A DNA stretch of 64,000 nt from Asticcacaulis sp. UBA2476 (GTDB lineage Bacteria; Pseudomonadota; Alphaproteobacteria; Caulobacterales; Caulobacteraceae), in assembly GCA_002342035.1 (NCBI GenBank), contig DDPE01000039.1:8232-72231 (forward strand), read 5' to 3'. The position numbers and the translations under genes are program-made. Shown piece by piece: positions 26,529 through 34,986 of this stretch (positions within the stretch are counted from its first letter, which is position 1; the number at the start of each line of letters is the position of its first letter). A model generated the notes under the pieces. It made no database searches. It worked only from the letters and a program-made list of their open reading frames with translations, and was not told the DNA's origin.

Positions 26529-27770
26529 CTACATACCGCTCATGGTCTGACCGATAGCGTTCGCCACCGTGAAAATATCCTTATCGCCGCGACCGGACAG
26601 GTTGAGAACCACAATTCCGCCCTTACCGACATCTTTGGCGACCTCACCCACCCGCGCCAGGGCGTGTGAACATTCAAGGGCAGGTATTATCCCCTCAAGT
26701 CGTGAGGTGAGTTGGAAGGCTTCCAGCGCTTCGGTATCGGTCGTGCTGACGTAGCGGGCGCGGCCTATATCGAACAGGTGAGCGTGCTCCGGCCCGATGC
26801 CGGGATAGTCAAGGCCCGCCGAAATCGAGTGACCCTCTAAGATTTGACCGTCGTCATCCTGTAGCAGGTAAGTGCGGTTGCCATGCAGAACACCTGGACG
26901 CCCGCCGGTGAGGGACGCAGCGTGGCCGTTATAGACATCAAGGCCGTGACCGGCGGCTTCGACCCCAATCAGCTTGACGTTTTCATCATCAATAAACGGG
27001 TGGAATATGCCGATAGCGTTCGACCCGCCGCCAACGGCGGCGATAATCGCATCGGGCAGACGGCCTTCCTGTTCCATGATCTGCGTCCGCGTTTCCTTAC
27101 CGATCACGGCCTGAAAATCGCGTACCATTTCCGGATAGGGGTGCATACCGGCGGCGGTGCCAATCATGTAATAGGTGTCGTGGACGTTGGTGACCCAGTC
27201 GCGCAGGGCTTCGTTCATCGCATCTTTGAGCGTGCCATTACCGGCGGTTACCGGATTAACCGTCGCCCCCAGCAGGTTCATGCGGAAGACGTTGGGTTTT
27301 TGGCGCTCGACATCCAGCGCGCCCATATAGACGACGCATGGCAGGTCAAAGCGTGCACAGACAGTGGCCGAGGCCACACCGTGCTGACCGGCACCAGTTT
27401 CCGCGATGATGCGGGTGCGGCCCATGCGCTTGGCCAGCAGAATCTGGCCGATGCAGTTATTGATCTTATGCGCGCCGGTGTGGTTCAGCTCTTCGCGTTT
27501 GAAATAGATCTTGGCCCCGCCGTAATAATCAGTCAGCCGCTCAGCAAAATAGAGCGGGGACGGACGGCCCACAAAGAATTTCAGCAGCGAATGATACTCT
27601 GCCCAGAAGCTTTCGTCTTTTTTCGCGTCTTCCCACGCCTGCGTCAACTCTAACACCAGCGGCATGAGGGTTTCGGGCACATAAAGCCCGCCGAAATCAC
27701 CAAAACGCCCTTTGGCGTCCGGCAGATTATAGCTGTTGGTCAGAACAGCCGGTTCGGTCAGATCAGACAC
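26529..27770 (-). CDS. trpB: Tryptophan synthase beta subunit
   Basis: PLP enzyme joining indole and serine to make tryptophan. 413 residues. PLP lysine K102 in NHTGAHKINNC, catalytic ETGAGQHGVA, and phosphate-binding GGGSNAIG are intact. The GTG at 27770 is preferred because AAGGAA lies six bases before it; the frame extends to a TTG at 27791 with no better signal. Between trpF and trpA in the usual alphaproteobacterial order. Confidence 0.96.
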   Translation of the reverse strand: MSDLTEPAVLTNSYNLPDAKGRFGDFGGLYVPETLMPLVLELTQAWEDAKKDESFWAEYHSLLKFFVGRPSPLYFAERLTDYYGGAKIYFKREELNHTGAHKINNCIGQILLAKRMGRTRIIAETGAGQHGVASATVCARFDLPCVVYMGALDVERQKPNVFRMNLLGATVNPVTAGNGTLKDAMNEALRDWVTNVHDTYYMIGTAAGMHPYPEMVRDFQAVIGKETRTQIMEQEGRLPDAIIAAVGGGSNAIGIFHPFIDDENVKLIGVEAAGHGLDVYNGHAASLTGGRPGVLHGNRTYLLQDDDGQILEGHSISAGLDYPGIGPEHAHLFDIGRARYVSTTDTEALEAFQLTSRLEGIIPALECSHALARVGEVAKDVGKGGIVVLNLSGRGDKDIFTVANAIGQTMSGM

Positions 27771-27797
27771 AGTGGTTCCTTTTTGGGTCAATCAGTT

Positions 27798-28460
27798 CTA
27801 AATGCCTTTTACGGCCTTAAGAAAGTTTGAGATCAGGGAGGCGTCTTTTAAGCCAGGACCGCGTTCTACACCAGAGGAAACATCCACCATCGGCGCTTTT
27901 GCCGTATTGATCGCGTCGGCCACATTCCACGGATCAAGCCCGCCCGCCAGAAACCACGGCGCGGAACCTCTGTGGCCGTCCATCAGCGTCCAGTCAAATT
28001 TCGCCCCCACCCCACCGGGTAGGGCGGCATCCGCAGGCGGTTTGGCATCAAACAGCATGTGCGCCACTAAGGGATCATAGGCGCGGGCGGCGGACACATC
28101 GTCTTTTGAAGATACGCTAATGGCCTTGATGAGCGGCACATTGAGGCGGGCGCGGATATCGGCGACCCGTTCCGGCGTTTCATGGCCGTGAAGCTGAATG
28201 AAATCAGGCTTAAGCGCGCGTCCAATGTGATCCAGAAGTTCATTGTCAGGGTTTACCACGACGCTGACTAAATTCACTTTGTTCGGGCGCGTAGAGGCGT
28301 GCTGCCTTGCCTGCTGCATTAAGGCGTGTGCGCTGTCGATCGGCAGATGACGCGGGCTTTTACTGAAATAGATGAAGCCCAGCAGGTCCGCGCCATTATC
28401 AATAGCCGTCTGTGCGGCCATAAAGCTGTTAATGCCGCAGATTTTTGCTAATATAGTCAT
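27798..28460 (-). CDS. trpF: Phosphoribosylanthranilate isomerase
   Basis: Third step of the tryptophan branch, an Amadori rearrangement. 220 residues, TIM barrel with catalytic Cys in KICGIN (about residue 7) and catalytic Asp in FDAKPP, plus the phosphate-binding LAGGLDPWN and DVSSGVERGPG loops. ATG 28460 gives the canonical N-terminus; a GTG three codons earlier is possible. It heads the trpF-trpB-trpA-accD transcript and is divergent from the glucokinase-like gene. Confidence 0.95.
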   Translation of the reverse strand: MTILAKICGINSFMAAQTAIDNGADLLGFIYFSKSPRHLPIDSAHALMQQARQHASTRPNKVNLVSVVVNPDNELLDHIGRALKPDFIQLHGHETPERVADIRARLNVPLIKAISVSSKDDVSAARAYDPLVAHMLFDAKPPADAALPGGVGAKFDWTLMDGHRGSAPWFLAGGLDPWNVADAINTAKAPMVDVSSGVERGPGLKDASLISNFLKAVKGI

Positions 28461-28529
28461 GAGAAGCACATACCGTATTTCGCGCTTATTTGCGGTAGCT
28501 TTTAAGATTAATCAAGACTTATCGCCTAC

Positions 28530-28543
28530 TGTGAGCGCTAACA
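28530..28543. promoter_or_regulatory. LacI/GalR-type operator-like dyad
   Basis: TGTGAGCGCTAACA, a near-perfect dyad around AGCGCT with TGT and ACA arms, as expected for LacI-family sugar regulators. It lies 50 bases upstream of the glucokinase-like gene and 70 bases upstream of trpF. No LacI-type gene is in the window. Confidence 0.5.
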
Positions 28544-28592
28544 CATAAAGAGAGTCCTAAAATGGACATAAGATACAGGGACATACAGGAAC

Positions 28593-29558
28593 ATGGTACA
28601 ATCGGTACTCTTAAGTGATATCTCAAGCGGCGACTATCTGAAACTGGCTTTGGCCCGTCCGGGCGAACGTCCGGGCGCGTTCATGCACTATACGTGCTCA
28701 AGCCTAGATGAGTTTAATGCCGATATCATGGAGTTCCTGTCGGCGAACGGTAATCCGCGTCTGAGGGGGGCGGCTTTTTCGACTTCGGGCTGGGAAACCA
28801 ATGGCGTGGTGGAACTCGTGCGGTATGGTTTTCACCTGAAACGTGGAGATATCCGCAATCTTTTGGGGATTCAGCGCCTCAATATCGTCAACAATCTGGT
28901 GGCCAAGGCGCTGGCCGTGCCACAGCTTGAGCCCCATGAGCGCGAAAAGCTGTTCGGCGGGGATGCCACGCCGGATCAGCCAATAGCTGTCATCGGGCCT
29001 GAGCATGGTCTGGGGGTAGCGCTGCTGGTGCCGGACGGCATGGGTAACTGGACCGCCATGCCCTCTGAAGGGGGGCATACAGACCTTTCCGCCACCAATG
29101 CCGAAGAGGCGGCCGTACTGGAACTTATGGTTCAAAAGTTCGGCCATGTGTCGCGCGAGCGGGCGGTGTCGATTGCCGGTCTGGCTGAAATCTGGCGCTG
29201 TCTGGCGATACTGGACAAGGACGATGTGCCGACGCCGCCGCCCGAAGAGATTGTGGCGCTGGCCTATGCCGAAGATGAGCGTTCAAAACGCACCATTGCC
29301 CTCGCTATGGGCTGGTATGCGGCGATGGCGGCGGATGCAGCCCTGATGATGGGCGCGCGCGGCGGGATTTACCTGTCGGGCGGGATCGGCGACCTTGTTG
29401 GCGACCTGTTTGATATTGAGGCGTTTGCGACCCGTTTTTACGATAAGGGCCGGGTGATCAGCTTCCTGAAAGGGATTCCGGTCTATCGCACCAAGGCCAG
29501 TGAGATGGAAATCTTAGGGCTGACGACTCTGTTCGATCCGGATTTGATGCCCGTTTAG
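28593..29558 (+). CDS. Glucokinase-fold protein lacking catalytic residues (probable pseudoenzyme)
   Basis: 321 residues, aligning by eye along its length with E. coli-type Glk (PF02685). Glucose-contacting residues are kept: N100, E159 and H162 (EGGH) and E189, matching E. coli N99, E157, H160 and E187. The catalytic base Asp100 is Asn (N101, in IVNNLVAKALAVP). The first phosphate loop, DVGGTNAR in E. coli, is DISSGDYL, and GAGTGLG has become GPEHGLG. SGGIGDL and DKGR near the C-terminus persist. It probably binds sugar without phosphorylating it; a sensor or regulator role is inference. The TAG stop lies in a hairpin. AGGAA precedes the ATG closely. Confidence 0.85.
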   Translation: MVQSVLLSDISSGDYLKLALARPGERPGAFMHYTCSSLDEFNADIMEFLSANGNPRLRGAAFSTSGWETNGVVELVRYGFHLKRGDIRNLLGIQRLNIVNNLVAKALAVPQLEPHEREKLFGGDATPDQPIAVIGPEHGLGVALLVPDGMGNWTAMPSEGGHTDLSATNAEEAAVLELMVQKFGHVSRERAVSIAGLAEIWRCLAILDKDDVPTPPPEEIVALAYAEDERSKRTIALAMGWYAAMAADAALMMGARGGIYLSGGIGDLVGDLFDIEAFATRFYDKGRVISFLKGIPVYRTKASEMEILGLTTLFDPDLMPV

Positions 29559-29580
29559 AGCGCCATAAACGCTCTAAACG
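29552..29580. terminator. Hairpin spanning the glucokinase-like stop codon
   Basis: Perfect 11-bp stem CGTTTAGAGCG/CGCTCTAAACG with a 7-base loop. It contains the TAG stop of the glucokinase-like gene and lies between convergent genes, so it may act in both directions. Confidence 0.6.
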
Positions 29581-29601
29581 GTTATTTGACGCGCTCTTAG
29601 G

Positions 29602-31287
29602 TCACTCATCATCAGGAATAGTGTCAAGGTCGCGACCTGTGTAGTCCTTAAGGCACAGGAGGGCGACCACGACCGCCAATGACCCGATAATGACCGGATA
29701 CCAGAGGCCGAAATAGATATTGCCTGAGCCGGCCACCATCGAGAACGATATGGCGGGCAATAGCCCTCCGAACCAGCCGGTGCCGATATTGTAGGGCAGG
29801 CTGAGCGCTGTATAACGCACATTGGTCGGGAACATTTCCACCAGCATCGACGCCATCGGCCCATAAAGCGCGGTGGCCCCCAGCGCAAAGACCATCAGCA
29901 CGGCAAATACACCCCACAGATTGGCCCGCTTCGGGTCGGCTTTTTCAGGGTAACCGGCGGCAATCAGGGCCGCCTTGATCTGGGTGGTGGCCTGAAGCTT
30001 AAGGTCGCGTACCTCAGCCGGTTCAAGACCGGCACCGGAGCGAATGGCGATCATTTCCGTGCCGATCTGCACCGTGGCGGCCACAGCACCGGGTTCAGAG
30101 GCGCGGCTCTCATAGGGCACGCCCAGATTGGTCACAATCCCCTTAGCCAGATCGCAGGGGGAGGTGAACTGCGCCTTACCGACCGGGTCAAACTGTACCG
30201 AGCAATCGCGTGGATCAGCAAAGATCAGAACCGGGGTCTTTGATATGGCCTGATCCAGCGCCGGATTAGCAAATTTCACCATCAGATGAAAGCCGGGGAA
30301 GAAGCTGATCACGGCCACGGCTATACCGGTGACCATGACTTTTTTACGCCCGATCTTGTCCGACAGGGAACCAAAGAAAATATAGAGCGGCGCGCTCAAT
30401 ACGGTCATGGCCATGACCAGATAATTGATGGTGGCGGGTTCAAGCCTGACCGTCTTTTCCAGAAAGACCTGAGTGTAGAAAAAGGTGGTGTACCAGACCA
30501 CGCCCTGCGCGGTCATGAACGCAAACAGGGCGATCAGAACCTTTTTCAGGTTGCTCCATTTGCCAAAGCTTTGACGGAACGGATCTTTGACGACCGCGCC
30601 CTTATCGTGCAATGCCTTAAACGACGGGCTTTCTGCGGTCTTGGTACGGACATAGACCGAAACTGCCAGAAGGCCGATCGAGATAATGAACGGGATGCGC
30701 CAGCCCCAGTCGGCGAACGCCTCTTCGCCGGTGAGGGTACGGGTCACCAGAATGACCGCCAGTGCCGCAATCAGCCCCAGTCCGGCCGAGGTCTGAATCC
30801 AGCTTGTAAACGCGCCGCGCTTATCGGCAGGCGCGTGTTCGGCGACATAGATGGCGGCTCCGCCATATTCGCCGCCCATCGCAATGCCCTGAACGATGCG
30901 TAAAGCCATCAGCAGCAGCGGGGCCACGATCCCGGCCTGTTCAAAGGTCGGCAAAAACCCGATCAGAACGGTGGCTATGCCCATGATCAGGATGGTGTAT
31001 AAAAACGTGCCTTTGCGGCCTTTGCGGTCACCGATGTGGCCAAAAATCAGGGCCCCCAGCGGGCGCGACATAAAGCCGAGCGCAAAGGTCAGCAGCGCCA
31101 AAATCATGCCCGCCGTATCCGACAGGCCGCTGAAAAAGTTTTTGGTGATGATGCTGGTCAGGGTGCCGAAGATGAAGAAATCGTACCATTCAAAGGTCGT
31201 ACCCGCTGCCGACGCCGCGACAATGGTTCTGAGTCCTGATTTTTTGCCGCCGTTTTCGGTATTGGCGGGTGCGGTGTCATTGGCCAT
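29602..31287 (-). CDS. MFS transporter, metabolite:H+ symporter (MHS) type, with large extra loop
   Basis: 561 residues, 12 predicted spans. The N-terminal TFEWYDFFIFGT and RPLGALIFGHIGDRKGRK, and RIVQGIAMGGEYGGA, are typical of the MHS branch (ProP/KgtP/ShiA relatives), which import organic acids or osmolytes with protons. Unlike 430-residue members, it carries an insertion of about 118 residues (about 335-452) in the second half, with two cysteines that could form a disulphide if periplasmic. The substrate cannot be named. Convergent with the glucokinase-like gene and divergent from a small membrane protein. Confidence 0.85.
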   Translation of the reverse strand: MANDTAPANTENGGKKSGLRTIVAASAAGTTFEWYDFFIFGTLTSIITKNFFSGLSDTAGMILALLTFALGFMSRPLGALIFGHIGDRKGRKGTFLYTILIMGIATVLIGFLPTFEQAGIVAPLLLMALRIVQGIAMGGEYGGAAIYVAEHAPADKRGAFTSWIQTSAGLGLIAALAVILVTRTLTGEEAFADWGWRIPFIISIGLLAVSVYVRTKTAESPSFKALHDKGAVVKDPFRQSFGKWSNLKKVLIALFAFMTAQGVVWYTTFFYTQVFLEKTVRLEPATINYLVMAMTVLSAPLYIFFGSLSDKIGRKKVMVTGIAVAVISFFPGFHLMVKFANPALDQAISKTPVLIFADPRDCSVQFDPVGKAQFTSPCDLAKGIVTNLGVPYESRASEPGAVAATVQIGTEMIAIRSGAGLEPAEVRDLKLQATTQIKAALIAAGYPEKADPKRANLWGVFAVLMVFALGATALYGPMASMLVEMFPTNVRYTALSLPYNIGTGWFGGLLPAISFSMVAGSGNIYFGLWYPVIIGSLAVVVALLCLKDYTGRDLDTIPDDE

Positions 31288-31466
31288 ATGAACGGTTTTC
31301 CCTGATTTTGTTTACCCTGTCTGGCAAACAGGCTCAGCAATGACAAGTGTTTTATGGCGGGCCCTGTAACGCCGGATGATTTCACAGAAACTTCGTGGTA
31401 ATTTATCTTAAGCCGTGTAAGCTTGTCACGGGATGCCAGCGGGGTTTTGTGAACGGGGGTTTTGCG

Positions 31467-31718
31467 ATGAAATTTCAAGCTATGACGCGCCGCGCTGAAG
31501 GGGTCGATTCCTATGCGTCGGGTAAATCCGTGTCCCCGACCCAGAGCCTGATCAATGTTTTGTCGGGGATATTAAGTCTTCTGGGAGCGGTGGTGTTGAT
31601 CCTGCTGCTTAAGGAAGGCTCGTTCACGCAAGCGGGGGCGTTGCTGGATCAGGGCCTAACCAAAGCAGTCGAGGGGATCGCTATCGTGATCGGTTTTGTC
31701 CGCGGCCTTATCGGATAG
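31467..31718 (+). CDS. Small single-span membrane protein
   Basis: 83 residues, not recognised. A basic, polar N-terminal third (MKFQAMTRRAEGVDSYASGK) precedes one strong hydrophobic span (about 29-50), then an amphipathic helix and a short hydrophobic C-terminus. The ATG at 31467 has GGGGG about seven bases upstream; an upstream in-frame GTG at 31395 has none. It lies between the transporter and carbonic anhydrase genes. Confidence 0.6.
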   Translation: MKFQAMTRRAEGVDSYASGKSVSPTQSLINVLSGILSLLGAVVLILLLKEGSFTQAGALLDQGLTKAVEGIAIVIGFVRGLIG

Positions 31719-31807
31719 GCACGTCATTTACCATTTTTGGGGTTGTCAGGTGTGCGGCTTGGCCTTATCTCGCCGGTAGTTTCTCTCAGTGACAAGGATA
31801 CCTCGGC

Positions 31808-32428
31808 ATGGTTGACAGCCTCATTGAAAATAACCGCCTATGGGCGCGCGAAAAAACCCGCGTCGATCCGGATTTCTTTTCGCGGCTGGTGCGCCAGCAG
31901 GCGCCGGACTATTTGTGGATTGGCTGCTCGGACTCACGCGTGCCCGCCAACGAAATCGTCAATCTCGATCCGGGTGAGCTGTTCGTTCACCGCAACGTCG
32001 CCAATCTGGCCCCGGCTCAGGACGCCAACTACCTGTCGGTGCTGCAATATGCCGTCCACGTCCTTAAGGTAAAGCATGTGTTGGTGGTGGGCCACTATGG
32101 TTGCGGCGGGGTGCGGGCCGCTATCGACTCCAAGGATCATGGCCTGATCGATCACTGGTTGTCGCCTATCCGCGATGTCGCCCATAATCATCGCCATGAA
32201 CTGTCAGCGTTTGACGACGATAATGCCAAGATCGACCGGCTGTGTGAGCTGAACGTCATCGCGCAGGTGCGTAATGTGTCGGTCAACCCGATCATTCACT
32301 CGGCCTGGGTGCAGGGTCATCAGGTCGCCATTCATGGCTGGGTGTACTCGATCGCCAATGGTCTGGTGACCGATATGAACGTGTCGGTGCGCAGCATGGC
32401 CGACCGTCAGCGCCTGTTCGACATCTGA
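31808..32428 (+). CDS. can: Beta-class carbonic anhydrase
   Basis: Interconverts CO2 and bicarbonate, feeding carboxylases such as acetyl-CoA carboxylase. 206 residues. Zinc ligands C40, H96 and C99 (CSDSR and GHYGCGG) and the Asp42-Arg44 dyad are present, so the enzyme should be active. Typical E. coli Can-like length. Start ATG 31808. Followed by a 399-base gap of inverted repeats. Confidence 0.95.
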   Translation: MVDSLIENNRLWAREKTRVDPDFFSRLVRQQAPDYLWIGCSDSRVPANEIVNLDPGELFVHRNVANLAPAQDANYLSVLQYAVHVLKVKHVLVVGHYGCGGVRAAIDSKDHGLIDHWLSPIRDVAHNHRHELSAFDDDNAKIDRLCELNVIAQVRNVSVNPIIHSAWVQGHQVAIHGWVYSIANGLVTDMNVSVRSMADRQRLFDI

Positions 32429-32827
32429 TTAGAGCGGAATGATTTTTAATGGAAACATTCCGCTCAAGCCGCCATTGAGGCGGCGGCCAAGGTGGCGAAG
32501 CCACCGCCCGGCGAGGGACTGAAACTAAACCAGATCATTATGTTTTGACCTGAAAACATAATGATCTAAATGGCGAATAAATATGGGGCGTAACGGTTTT
32601 TCAGGTGAAAGCTGTAAATAACCCATAAAAATAGGGGCCGTGATCACGACGGCCCCGAAATCTTCAGAACTTGTTTAGCACTTTTCGATGTAATGGCCCA
32701 AAGCAGCGGATTCGTTATGTGTCGGCTGCGCCATAATATCGGGTGTTGAACAAGGCTTTATGACGCTGAAAACCTTTATCTTCAATGGGTTTAGTGGCCG
32801 CGCCTGCGATGCGGCGGACGGTTTCCT
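32429..32827. other. Gene-free stretch containing inverted repeats
   Basis: No convincing gene. It contains AGCGGAATG/CATTCCGCT (32431-32464), a GC-rich CGCCATTGAGGCGG and GGTGGCGAAGCCACC hairpin series (32470-32506), a perfect 15-bp stem at 32532-32567, and a CCCATAAAAATAGGGG/GGCCGTGATCACGACGGCC cluster (32620-32655). The rest is unremarkable leader for the next gene. Confidence 0.7.
32532..32567. repeat. Perfect 15-bp inverted repeat
   Basis: AGATCATTATGTTTT, 6-base loop GACCTG, then AAAACATAATGATCT. AT-rich and without a T-run, so it resembles a dispersed palindromic element or operator rather than a terminator. Confidence 0.75.
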
Positions 32828-33745
32828 ATGACCGCAGCTCTGGGTCTTGGCTCGGCGCAGTTTGGCACCGACTACGGTATTTCCAATCCGCGCGGGCGGG
32901 TGACCGAGGATGAGGTGCGCCACATCCTGCAATATGCGGCTGACTGCAAAATCCTGCCGATTGATGTCGCCTTTTATGATGGTGATGTTGAACGAATTTT
33001 AGGCCGCTGCTGGCCATTTCCGTCACCGTTCAAGCCGCAAATCCGCACCCAAAGCCTCGATAAGGGGCTCGACTGGATCGAAGCCCGCCTCAAGCGCAGT
33101 GTCGACCATATGGGTCTGGCGCGCGCCCATGCGGCTCTGGTCGATTGCCCCGAAGATTTGATGGGTGCCGGTGGTGCCGATCTGTGGCGCCGGCTGGAGA
33201 CCCTGCGCGGCAACGGCATGATCTCCAAAATCGGCATCAGCGCCCATATCGACGATGAGCCCCTGCTGCTGGCCAAGCGTTTCAAGCCCGATATCATGCA
33301 GGTGCCGGTCTCCATCCTTGACCAGCGTCTGGTCGAAGACGGCACGCTTGAGGCTCTGGCCGACATGGGGGTTGAGGTGCAGGTGCGCTCGGTCTTCACC
33401 CAGGGCTTGCTGTTCGTGCCGCGTGAGGGCCTGCCTACCAGCTTGCAGCCTTTCGGGCCGCATCTGTCAAAGCTGCGCCGGATTATGGCTGAGGCCGGGA
33501 CTGACCCGCTTCATGCCGCCCTGAGCTATGTCATGAACCTCAAAGGGGTCTCGACCGTGATCGTCGGCGTCACCTCAGCCGCCGAACTGCGCGCAATTGT
33601 GGCCGCTTCAGAGCGCCCCAAGCCCGACCTGCCCTGGTCAGGTTTTGCGCTCAGCGAAGACCGCATCCTTGATCCGCGCCTGTGGTTCCTGCCGGACGAT
33701 GAGTTGCCGCAAAAACCAGCCTCCCAAGTCATCAAAGCCGCCTAG
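32828..33745 (+). CDS. Aldo/keto reductase-fold protein lacking the catalytic tetrad
   Basis: 305 residues with clear AKR architecture: LGLGSAQFGTDYGISN start, LG-x-C strand, LWRRLETLRGNGMISKIGIS and the C-terminal cofactor region STVIVGVTSAAEL. Aligning DVAFYDGDVERILG with the family DTAxxYGxSExxLG places Asp51 where the catalytic Tyr should be. The Lys position (TK) is Q75 (TQ) and the His position (LVHxPED) is D106 (LVDCPED). Only D46 of the tetrad remains. Redox activity by the usual mechanism is therefore unlikely. It may still bind NADP(H). The TAG stop lies in a palindrome. Confidence 0.85.
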   Translation: MTAALGLGSAQFGTDYGISNPRGRVTEDEVRHILQYAADCKILPIDVAFYDGDVERILGRCWPFPSPFKPQIRTQSLDKGLDWIEARLKRSVDHMGLARAHAALVDCPEDLMGAGGADLWRRLETLRGNGMISKIGISAHIDDEPLLLAKRFKPDIMQVPVSILDQRLVEDGTLEALADMGVEVQVRSVFTQGLLFVPREGLPTSLQPFGPHLSKLRRIMAEAGTDPLHAALSYVMNLKGVSTVIVGVTSAAELRAIVAASERPKPDLPWSGFALSEDRILDPRLWFLPDDELPQKPASQVIKAA

Positions 33746-33760
33746 GGGCAAGCCCCTAGG
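33741..33760 (+). repeat. Palindrome enclosing the AKR-like stop codon
   Basis: CCTAGGGGC-AA-GCCCCTAGG, a perfect 9-bp inverted repeat; the TAG stop is its bases 3-5. Confidence 0.7.
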
Positions 33761-33804
33761 ACCGTTTGACCAAAGGTTGCCAACATAAATCCGTGTTCGT
33801 ATAT

Positions 33805-33862
33805 CTCTCCTCCCCTGTTTACGGGGGAGGTGGCTTAGACCAAAGGTCTAAGGCGGAGGGGG
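33805..33862 (+). repeat. Dispersed two-hairpin palindromic repeat, copy 5
   Basis: CCTCCCCTGTTTACGGGGGAGG followed by the TTAGACC-AAA-GGTCTAA hairpin and the end GGCGGAGGGGGC, just upstream of mutM. Confidence 0.85.
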
Positions 33863-33884
33863 CATCTGCCCTGTGCGAGGTCTG

Positions 33885-34796
33885 ATGCCTGAATTACCCG
33901 AAGTTGAAACCGTAAAGCGCGGATTAGCACCGTCTTTGGAGGGTGCCGTTCTGTCGAATGTGCGACTAAACCGTCCGAACCTGCGTTACCCTTTCCCCGA
34001 TCATTTTGCGGAACGCCTGAACGGCGCTGCGGTTGTGCGGCTGGAACGGCGGGCGAAATATCTGCTGGCTTACATGGATACCGAAGATATTTGGGTGACG
34101 CATTTGGGCATGACCGGCAGGTTTCAGGTCACGCCTCTGGGGGATAATGCGGCAAAAGCTTTGGATGGTAATTATTATCATTCAATCGATACGGGCGCGA
34201 AACACCTGCATATGTCGGTGGTGGCGACCGCGCTCAAGGAGCGAAGCGTTAGCGCAAATAAAGGCGACCAAACCCATCTTATTGATTATTACGACCCCCG
34301 TCGGTTCGGGTTTATGCTGCTGCTGACGCCCGAAGAGCTTAGCGCCTCGAAGTGGTTTCAGGGGTTGGGGGTTGAGCCGCTGGATGGGGCGCTGAATGCA
34401 GATTTTCTGATGGCGCAATTTGCGGGCCGTGCCGCCAACCTCAAGACGCTGCTGATGGCGCAGGGGCTAATTGCGGGGCTGGGCAATATCTATGTCTGTG
34501 AGGCGCTGTACCGGGCCCGCCTGAGCCCGGACATGGCCGGACGTGACCTGGCCCCTGACGGTGCAGAGCGGCTGTCGGCGGCGATTAAATCGGTGATTAC
34601 TGAGGCTATAGCGGCGGGCGGATCATCGATCAGCGATTTTGCCGCCACGTCGGGCGAACTTGGCTATTTTCAGCACCGCTTCAAGGTCTATGACCGCAAG
34701 GGTCAGCCGTGCTTGACGCAAGGGTGTGCGGGCTTGATCGAGCGCAAAGTTCACACCGGCCGTTCCACATTCTATTGTGCCACATGCCAAAAATGA
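33885..34796 (+). CDS. mutM: Formamidopyrimidine-DNA glycosylase (Fpg/MutM)
   Basis: Removes 8-oxoguanine and ring-opened purines and nicks the backbone. 303 residues. The mature enzyme starts at Pro2 (MPELPEVE), the catalytic nucleophile, with E3, K-containing ERRAKYLLAY, and a C-terminal zinc finger with cysteines CLTQGC and CATC. The start at 33885 is fixed by Pro2; the open frame begins at 33873. It is about 30 residues longer than E. coli MutM because of a loop with KERSVSANKGDQ (about 120-131). Confidence 0.96.
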   Translation: MPELPEVETVKRGLAPSLEGAVLSNVRLNRPNLRYPFPDHFAERLNGAAVVRLERRAKYLLAYMDTEDIWVTHLGMTGRFQVTPLGDNAAKALDGNYYHSIDTGAKHLHMSVVATALKERSVSANKGDQTHLIDYYDPRRFGFMLLLTPEELSASKWFQGLGVEPLDGALNADFLMAQFAGRAANLKTLLMAQGLIAGLGNIYVCEALYRARLSPDMAGRDLAPDGAERLSAAIKSVITEAIAAGGSSISDFAATSGELGYFQHRFKVYDRKGQPCLTQGCAGLIERKVHTGRSTFYCATCQK

Positions 34797-34872
34797 AGAC
34801 GTTGCACCGCAAGGCGTATCGGCGGGTGGCCCTGCCACCTGTCCACATGGGGAAAATTCCCAAATTACGTTA

Positions 34873-34901
34873 TTGACCTTAAGCTGGCGTTCGGTTATAC
34901 C
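34873..34901 (+). promoter_or_regulatory. Sigma-70-type promoter for rpsT
   Basis: TTGACC (-35) and TATACC (-10) with exactly 17 bases between them, ending 85 bases before the rpsT start. No other comparably good match is seen in this gap. Confidence 0.7.
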
Positions 34902-34986
34902 CCGCCCCTCTTGAAATTCTTGTCTTTGAGGGCCGCGTGGCGGCTTTTGCAGGCATTTCGTTTACTCTCGTCCCCAAAGGTGATGA

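Noticed and set aside
26883..27653. 256-codon frame on the plus strand opposite trpB
   Set aside because: Antisense shadow of a conserved gene in GC-rich DNA; the protein looks like random composition.
28562..28618. 18-codon leader ORF overlapping the glucokinase-like start
   Set aside because: Only a weak ribosome-binding site and no regulatory codons or alternative hairpins; chance occurrence is likely.
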